DNA of 64,000 nucleotides. Source: Termitidicoccus mucosus. GTDB taxonomy: Bacteria; Verrucomicrobiota; Verrucomicrobiia; Opitutales; Opitutaceae. Numbering within the stretch: the stretch's first letter is position 1; the number at the start of each line of letters is the position of its first letter. The notes beneath the pieces were generated by a model. That model worked only from the letters and a program-made list of their open reading frames with translations, was not told the DNA's origin and searched no databases. The stretch spans positions 558,001-622,000 of the forward strand of contig NZ_CP109796.1 of NCBI RefSeq assembly GCF_038725785.1, read 5' to 3'. The translations under genes and the position numbers were made by a program. This document shows positions 57,087-64,000 of this stretch, one piece after another.

Positions 57087-58956
57087 ACGACTCCTCGATC
57101 ATTACAACAACGAGCTCCGCCACCTTCGCGAGTCGGCGGCGGAGTTTGCGCGCGAATATCCGAAAATCGCCGGGCGCCTCGCCATCGACCCGGCCGGCAA
57201 GGACGCCTGCCCCGACCCCTATGTCGAGCGCCTGCTTGAAGGTTTCGCCTACCTCGCCGCGCGCGTGCACCTCAAGCTCGACGCCGAGTTTCCGCGCTTC
57301 ACGCAGTCGCTGCTGGAGACCGTGTATCCGCATTTCCTGACCCCGGTGCCGTCGATGGCCGTGGTAAAATTCGACGCCAACGAGAAGGACGCAAACCTCG
57401 CCAGGGGCGCCGTCGTCCCGCGCGGCAGCACATTGAAAAGCATCTTGGGCAAGGGCGACCGCACGCCCTGCACGTTTCGCACCGCGCACGACGTGCGGCT
57501 GCTTCCGGTGCGCGTGGACGAGGTGCGTTACTTCACGCGGGATGTGCAGACGCTCGGTCTCCCGCGGCATTTGCAGGCGAAGGCCGCCATCCGCATCCGC
57601 CTGCGCGCGACCGCCGGCCTGACCTTTGGCAAGATCGCGCTCGATCCGGTCGCGTTTTATCTGCGCGGCGCGGGCGAGCTGCCGGTGAGTATTTTCGAGC
57701 AGATTTTCGCGCACCGTCTGGGCCTCGTGGTGCAGTCGCCCGCGCAGCGTGGAAAAACGGTCGGCGTGTTTGAACCGGACGCGATCCGGCGCGTCGGTCT
57801 GGAGGAAAACGAGGCGCTGCTGCCGCCCAGCCCGCGCAGTTTCGAGGGCTACCGGCTGCTGCGCGAGTATTTCGCGTTTCCGCAGCGTTTCCTGTTTGCC
57901 GAGCTGTCCGCATTCGGCGGCGCGCTCGCCGAGTGCCCGAACGACAACCTGATCGACCTCGTCATCCCGCTCGCGCAGCAGGAGCCGAGGCTGGAAGGGC
58001 GCATCGACGCGTCCTGCTTCGAGCTGGGTTGCACGCCGGTCATCAATCTCTTTCCCAAATCGCTCGACCGCATCCAGCTCACCGAGTGGCTGTCGGAGTT
58101 TCATGTCGTGCCCGACCGCAACCGCCCGCTCGATTTCGAGGTCTTCCAGATCGAGTCGGTCAAGGGCCTCGGCGAGACCGCCGGCGAGGAGCAGATGTTT
58201 CACCCGTTTTATCTGGCGAAGGACACCGACATGTCCTCCGCCGCCTACTACACGTCGATCCGGCAGCCGCGCGTGCTCACGGCCCGCGAAAAACAATTCG
58301 GCAAAAAATCCGACTACACCGGCACGGAGGTGTTCATCTCGCTGGTGGACGCCAACGCCGCGCCGTATCGCGCCGACTTGCGCCAGCTCGGCATCCAGGC
58401 GCTTTGCACCAACCGCCACCTGCCCATCCAGATGGCGATCGGCGTGGCCGCCGCCGATTTCACCATGGAAACCAGCGCGCCGATCACCGGCATCCGCTGC
58501 ATCTCCGGCCCGACCGAGCCGCGCCCGTCGATGGCCGAGGGGCGTTTCTCGTGGCGGCTCATCAGCCACCTTTCCCTCAATTACATGTCGCTGGTGAACG
58601 CCAAGGCCGGCGAGGGCGCCTCGGCCTTGCGCGAGATCCTGAAACTCTACGTCGAGGACGGCAACCGCGAGCTTGCCCGCCAGGTGGAGGGGCTCACCGG
58701 CGTGAGCGCGCGCTCCGTGGTGCGCCGCTCGCCGGCGGCGGGCCCGATCTCGTTCGCGCGCGGGCTGGAAATCGCGCTCGAGTTCAACGAGGACGCCTTT
58801 GAGGGCACGGGCGTGTTCCTGATCGGGTCCGTGCTCGAAAACTTCCTCGCAAAATACGCGTCGATCAACGCGTTCACCGAAACCGTCATCCGCACCGGGC
58901 AGCGCGGCGAGATCGGCCGCTGGCGTCCGAGGCTCGGCAAACGCCCCGTCCTATGA
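57079..58956 (+). CDS. tssF: TssF, T6SS baseplate
   Basis: 625 residues starting at GTG 57079, which overlaps the tssE stop by eight bases (GTGGATAA). The start is supported by the family N terminus (LLDHYNNELRHLRESAAEFAREYPKIAGRL). Further signatures: DPYVERLLEGFAYLAARVHLKLDAEFPRFTQSLLETVYPHFLTPVPSMAVV and, near the end, GTGVFLIGSVLENFLAKYASINAFTETVI. Two TssF with one TssG form each wedge. The stop overlaps the tssG start by four bases (ATGA), so tssE-F-G look translationally coupled. Confidence 0.97.
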   Translation: MDKRLLDHYNNELRHLRESAAEFAREYPKIAGRLAIDPAGKDACPDPYVERLLEGFAYLAARVHLKLDAEFPRFTQSLLETVYPHFLTPVPSMAVVKFDANEKDANLARGAVVPRGSTLKSILGKGDRTPCTFRTAHDVRLLPVRVDEVRYFTRDVQTLGLPRHLQAKAAIRIRLRATAGLTFGKIALDPVAFYLRGAGELPVSIFEQIFAHRLGLVVQSPAQRGKTVGVFEPDAIRRVGLEENEALLPPSPRSFEGYRLLREYFAFPQRFLFAELSAFGGALAECPNDNLIDLVIPLAQQEPRLEGRIDASCFELGCTPVINLFPKSLDRIQLTEWLSEFHVVPDRNRPLDFEVFQIESVKGLGETAGEEQMFHPFYLAKDTDMSSAAYYTSIRQPRVLTAREKQFGKKSDYTGTEVFISLVDANAAPYRADLRQLGIQALCTNRHLPIQMAIGVAAADFTMETSAPITGIRCISGPTEPRPSMAEGRFSWRLISHLSLNYMSLVNAKAGEGASALREILKLYVEDGNRELARQVEGLTGVSARSVVRRSPAAGPISFARGLEIALEFNEDAFEGTGVFLIGSVLENFLAKYASINAFTETVIRTGQRGEIGRWRPRLGKRPVL

Positions 58957-59954
58957 GCGATCCACTCGAAAAGGCGATCACCTCGATGGACTTCTTCCGC
59001 GCCGTCCGGCTCATCGACGCGGCGCATCCCGACCTGCCGCGCACCGGCGGGGCGTTTTCGCCCCGGCAGGAATGCGTGCGTTTCGGCCAGTTGCCCGAAC
59101 TCACCTTCGCGACCTCGCCGCTCGAGTCGTTTGTCCCGGCCACCGAGACATCGCCGCCGCGCCTCAACGTCAACTTCCTCGGCCTGCTCGGTCCCAACGG
59201 CCCGCTGCCCGTCCACATCACCGAGTACATCCGCGACCGCATGCGCAACCACGGCGACCGCACGCTCGTCGCCTTTCTCAACCTGTTCAATCACCGCCTC
59301 ATTTCGCTTTTCTACCGCGCGTGGATGATCAACCAGCTCGCGCTCGACCTCGACCGCCCCGCCGAGCAGAATTTTTCCTATTACATCGGCAGCCTTTTCG
59401 GCGCGGGAGCCGATCCGAACCGCGACACCGACAGCGTCCCGCTCAACTCGAAGCTCTATTTCACCGGCCGCCTCGCGAGCCAGTGCCGCAATGTGCAAGG
59501 GCTCCAGTCCATCCTGCGCGAGTTTTTCGACGTGCCGGCGTCGCTGGAGACTTTTGTCGGGCGCTGGATGCCGGTTCCCGAGGATAGCCGCCTGCGTCTC
59601 ACCGGCGCGCCCTCCACCTGCACGCTCGGCCAGACTGCGGTCATCGGCACCCGCGTGTGGGACACGCAACTCTCGTTCCGCGTGCACATGGGGCCGATGA
59701 GTTTCGCCGACTACCGGCGGCTCCTGCCGCGCGGCGAGTCGTTCCGCCGTCTGCGGGACTGGATCCTGAACTACGCCGGCGCGGAGCTTTACTGGGACGT
59801 GCGCCTCATCCTTCGCGCCGATGAAATCCCCATGCTCCGCCTCGGCGAACAAGGCGGCCAGCGCCTCGGCTGGACCACCTGGCTGCACTCCAACCCGCCG
59901 GTCCGCGACGCCGGCGATCTCATCGCGTCGCCGCCCGACACGCAGAAATTATGA
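58953..59954 (+). CDS. tssG: TssG, T6SS baseplate
   Basis: 333 residues. TssG/ImpH signatures: MDFFRAVRLIDAAHPDLPRTGGAF, VRFGQLPELTFATSPL, RLNVNFLGLLGPNGPLPVHITEYIRDRM and a C-terminal part with GPMSFADYRRLLPRGESFRRLRDWILNYAGAEL. Its start overlaps the tssF stop by four bases. clpV starts 80 bp downstream. Confidence 0.97.
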   Translation: MSDPLEKAITSMDFFRAVRLIDAAHPDLPRTGGAFSPRQECVRFGQLPELTFATSPLESFVPATETSPPRLNVNFLGLLGPNGPLPVHITEYIRDRMRNHGDRTLVAFLNLFNHRLISLFYRAWMINQLALDLDRPAEQNFSYYIGSLFGAGADPNRDTDSVPLNSKLYFTGRLASQCRNVQGLQSILREFFDVPASLETFVGRWMPVPEDSRLRLTGAPSTCTLGQTAVIGTRVWDTQLSFRVHMGPMSFADYRRLLPRGESFRRLRDWILNYAGAELYWDVRLILRADEIPMLRLGEQGGQRLGWTTWLHSNPPVRDAGDLIASPPDTQKL

Positions 59955-60034
59955 CCGCAATGAGTATCCAATAAAAGAATACAACGACCGCCTTTCCCAT
60001 TTTCCCCTCATCCGGAACACGAAATTTTCATCCC

Positions 60035-62875
<2,841 letters not shown>

Positions 62876-62956
62876 ACGGCTGAAGGACTGAGCTCCTCGC
62901 GTCCTCCGGCGCCCCGGTCTCCCTCCGCATCCGGCCCTCCCTCCAGATTTTTCGCC

Positions 62957-64000
62957 ATGTCCGACGAAACCTATACGCAAGACAACCGCGCCGCCCGCAT
63001 CACCACTCCGCTCGGGAAGGACAAGCTCCTCCTCCGCAGCGTCCGCGGGGTCGAACGCCTCGGCGGACTTTTCGAATACGAGGCCCGGCTGCTCAGCACC
63101 GATGTGGACATCGACTATAAACAAATTCTCGGCAAGGAAATCACCATCACCATCGAAAGCCCGATGAAGGACGGCGGCACGCGCCACATCAACGGCATCG
63201 TGCGTAGTTTCGGCCAGACTGGCTCCGCCGCCACCCTGGCCAAATACACCGCCATCATCGTCCCCAAGCTCTGGCTCACCACCCGCACCGTCGACTGCCG
63301 CATTTTCCAGAAAAAGACCGCCAAGGACATCCTTTCCGAGATTATAAAAAACGACGCCGGCATCACTGATTACAAGGACTCCGCCTCATCCTCCGGCTCC
63401 GCCGAGCGCGCCTATTGCGTCCAGTATCGTGAAAGTGACTTTGCCTTCGCCAGCCGCCTCATGGAGGAGGAGGGCATTTATTATTATTTCGAGCACGCCG
63501 ATGGCAGCCACACCATGGTGCTTTGCGACGCGCCGGCCTCGCACTCCGCCGCGCCCGATGCCGCCAGCATTCCCTTCCACGGTCGGACCGGCGCCAACGA
63601 CGAGCAGGCCTTCCATTCCTGGGGCATGCGCCATGACGTCAACACCGGCGCCTATGTGCTCGCCGATTACAATTACACCACCCCCGGCACCGTTCTCCGT
63701 TCCAACGCCGTAGAAAGCCGCGGGCACCCCGAGGACGCCCACGAAGTGTTTGACTATCCCGGCATGTTTGCCGTCGCCGACGACGGCGAGCGTCTCGCCA
63801 AGATCCGCCTCGGCTCCCTCCAGGCCCGCCACACCACCTACAGTGGACTCACCACCGCGCTCACGCTCGCGACCGGCACGAAATTCACCCTCATCGACCA
63901 CCCCAACAGCGCCTACAACGCCGAGTATCTCGTCATCGAAAACGAACTGGCCGTCGAAAACCCGCCCTATTCCGAGGACGAGACCGGTCGCGATTTCGCC
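62957..64000 (+). CDS. vgrG: VgrG (TssI), 3'-truncated by window edge
   Basis: 348 codons from the ATG at 62957, open to the right edge. It matches the VgrG N-terminal part (gp27-like): KDKLLLRSVRGVERLGGLFEYEARLLS, the segment YCVQYRESDFAFASRLMEEEGIYYYFEHADGSHTMVLCD, and the end of the barrel region (LEGS-type loop replaced by LGSLQARHTTYSG). VgrG trimers form the spike below PAAR and may carry effector domains at the C terminus; that part lies outside the window. It lies 81 bp after clpV. Whether this VgrG is plain or evolved (effector-fused) cannot be seen. Confidence 0.95.
   Translation, partial: MSDETYTQDNRAARITTPLGKDKLLLRSVRGVERLGGLFEYEARLLSTDVDIDYKQILGKEITITIESPMKDGGTRHINGIVRSFGQTGSAATLAKYTAIIVPKLWLTTRTVDCRIFQKKTAKDILSEIIKNDAGITDYKDSASSSGSAERAYCVQYRESDFAFASRLMEEEGIYYYFEHADGSHTMVLCDAPASHSAAPDAASIPFHGRTGANDEQAFHSWGMRHDVNTGAYVLADYNYTTPGTVLRSNAVESRGHPEDAHEVFDYPGMFAVADDGERLAKIRLGSLQARHTTYSGLTTALTLATGTKFTLIDHPNSAYNAEYLVIENELAVENPPYSEDETGRDFA

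Overview
This 64-kb window is GC-rich and almost entirely coding, with every supported gene on the + strand. Ribosome-binding sites are weak or absent. The gene content points to a Verrucomicrobia-type bacterium, plausibly Opitutaceae: verrucomicrobial-style Na+/solute symporter and glycoside hydrolase genes, propeller-type secreted proteins, an FGE-fold protein fused to a kinase-like domain, long two-partner-secretion exoproteins, and a REP-like CACGGGCG/CGCCCGTG hairpin pair inside a coding region. The taxonomic call is inference; no rRNA or marker gene is present.

Region 1 (1-9549) is a carbohydrate-catabolism neighbourhood. It holds the 3' part of an SSS-family symporter, a secreted lectin-like (YesU/DUF6250-type) protein, a GH1 beta-glucosidase, a secreted beta-propeller protein, a serine beta-lactamase-fold hydrolase fused to a second copy of that propeller, a xylose-isomerase-like TIM-barrel enzyme and an M20 metallopeptidase. 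A perfect 24-bp palindrome with central CG lies between the glucosidase and the first propeller gene.

Region 2 (9814-64000+) is a large type VI secretion system (T6SS) locus that continues past the right edge. Twelve of the 13 core components are recognisable: TssK, TssL, TssM, TssA, TssB, TssC, Hcp/TssD (four tandem paralogues), TssE, TssF, TssG, ClpV/TssH and a truncated VgrG/TssI. A lipoprotein sits in the place expected of TssJ. Accessory genes are PAAR, TagF, TagJ, a TagH-C-like protein, an extra TssB-TssC fusion with an acidic repeat head, two kinase-like proteins that lack key catalytic residues (one fused through a membrane helix to a cysteine-less FGE domain), a Pro-rich protein before PAAR, and a lower-GC coiled-coil protein with hydrophobic segments.

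Region 3 (29223-48060) is a two-partner secretion cassette lying inside the T6SS locus. It has one TpsB transporter and two TpsA exoproteins of 1400 and 4212 aa. Their first ~400 residues are nearly identical and align without gaps at DNA level. The giant copy has a glycine-rich segment and an exact 396-bp tandem repeat array.

Four copies of a 27-bp element, ATTACAA-N13-TTGTAAT, occur only in the gaps between the blocks of this locus (11897, 21675, 28989, 51343). They follow closely after the stop of the upstream gene. They probably mark shared regulation of the T6SS and the TPS cassette, and are the best lead here for an undescribed regulatory circuit.
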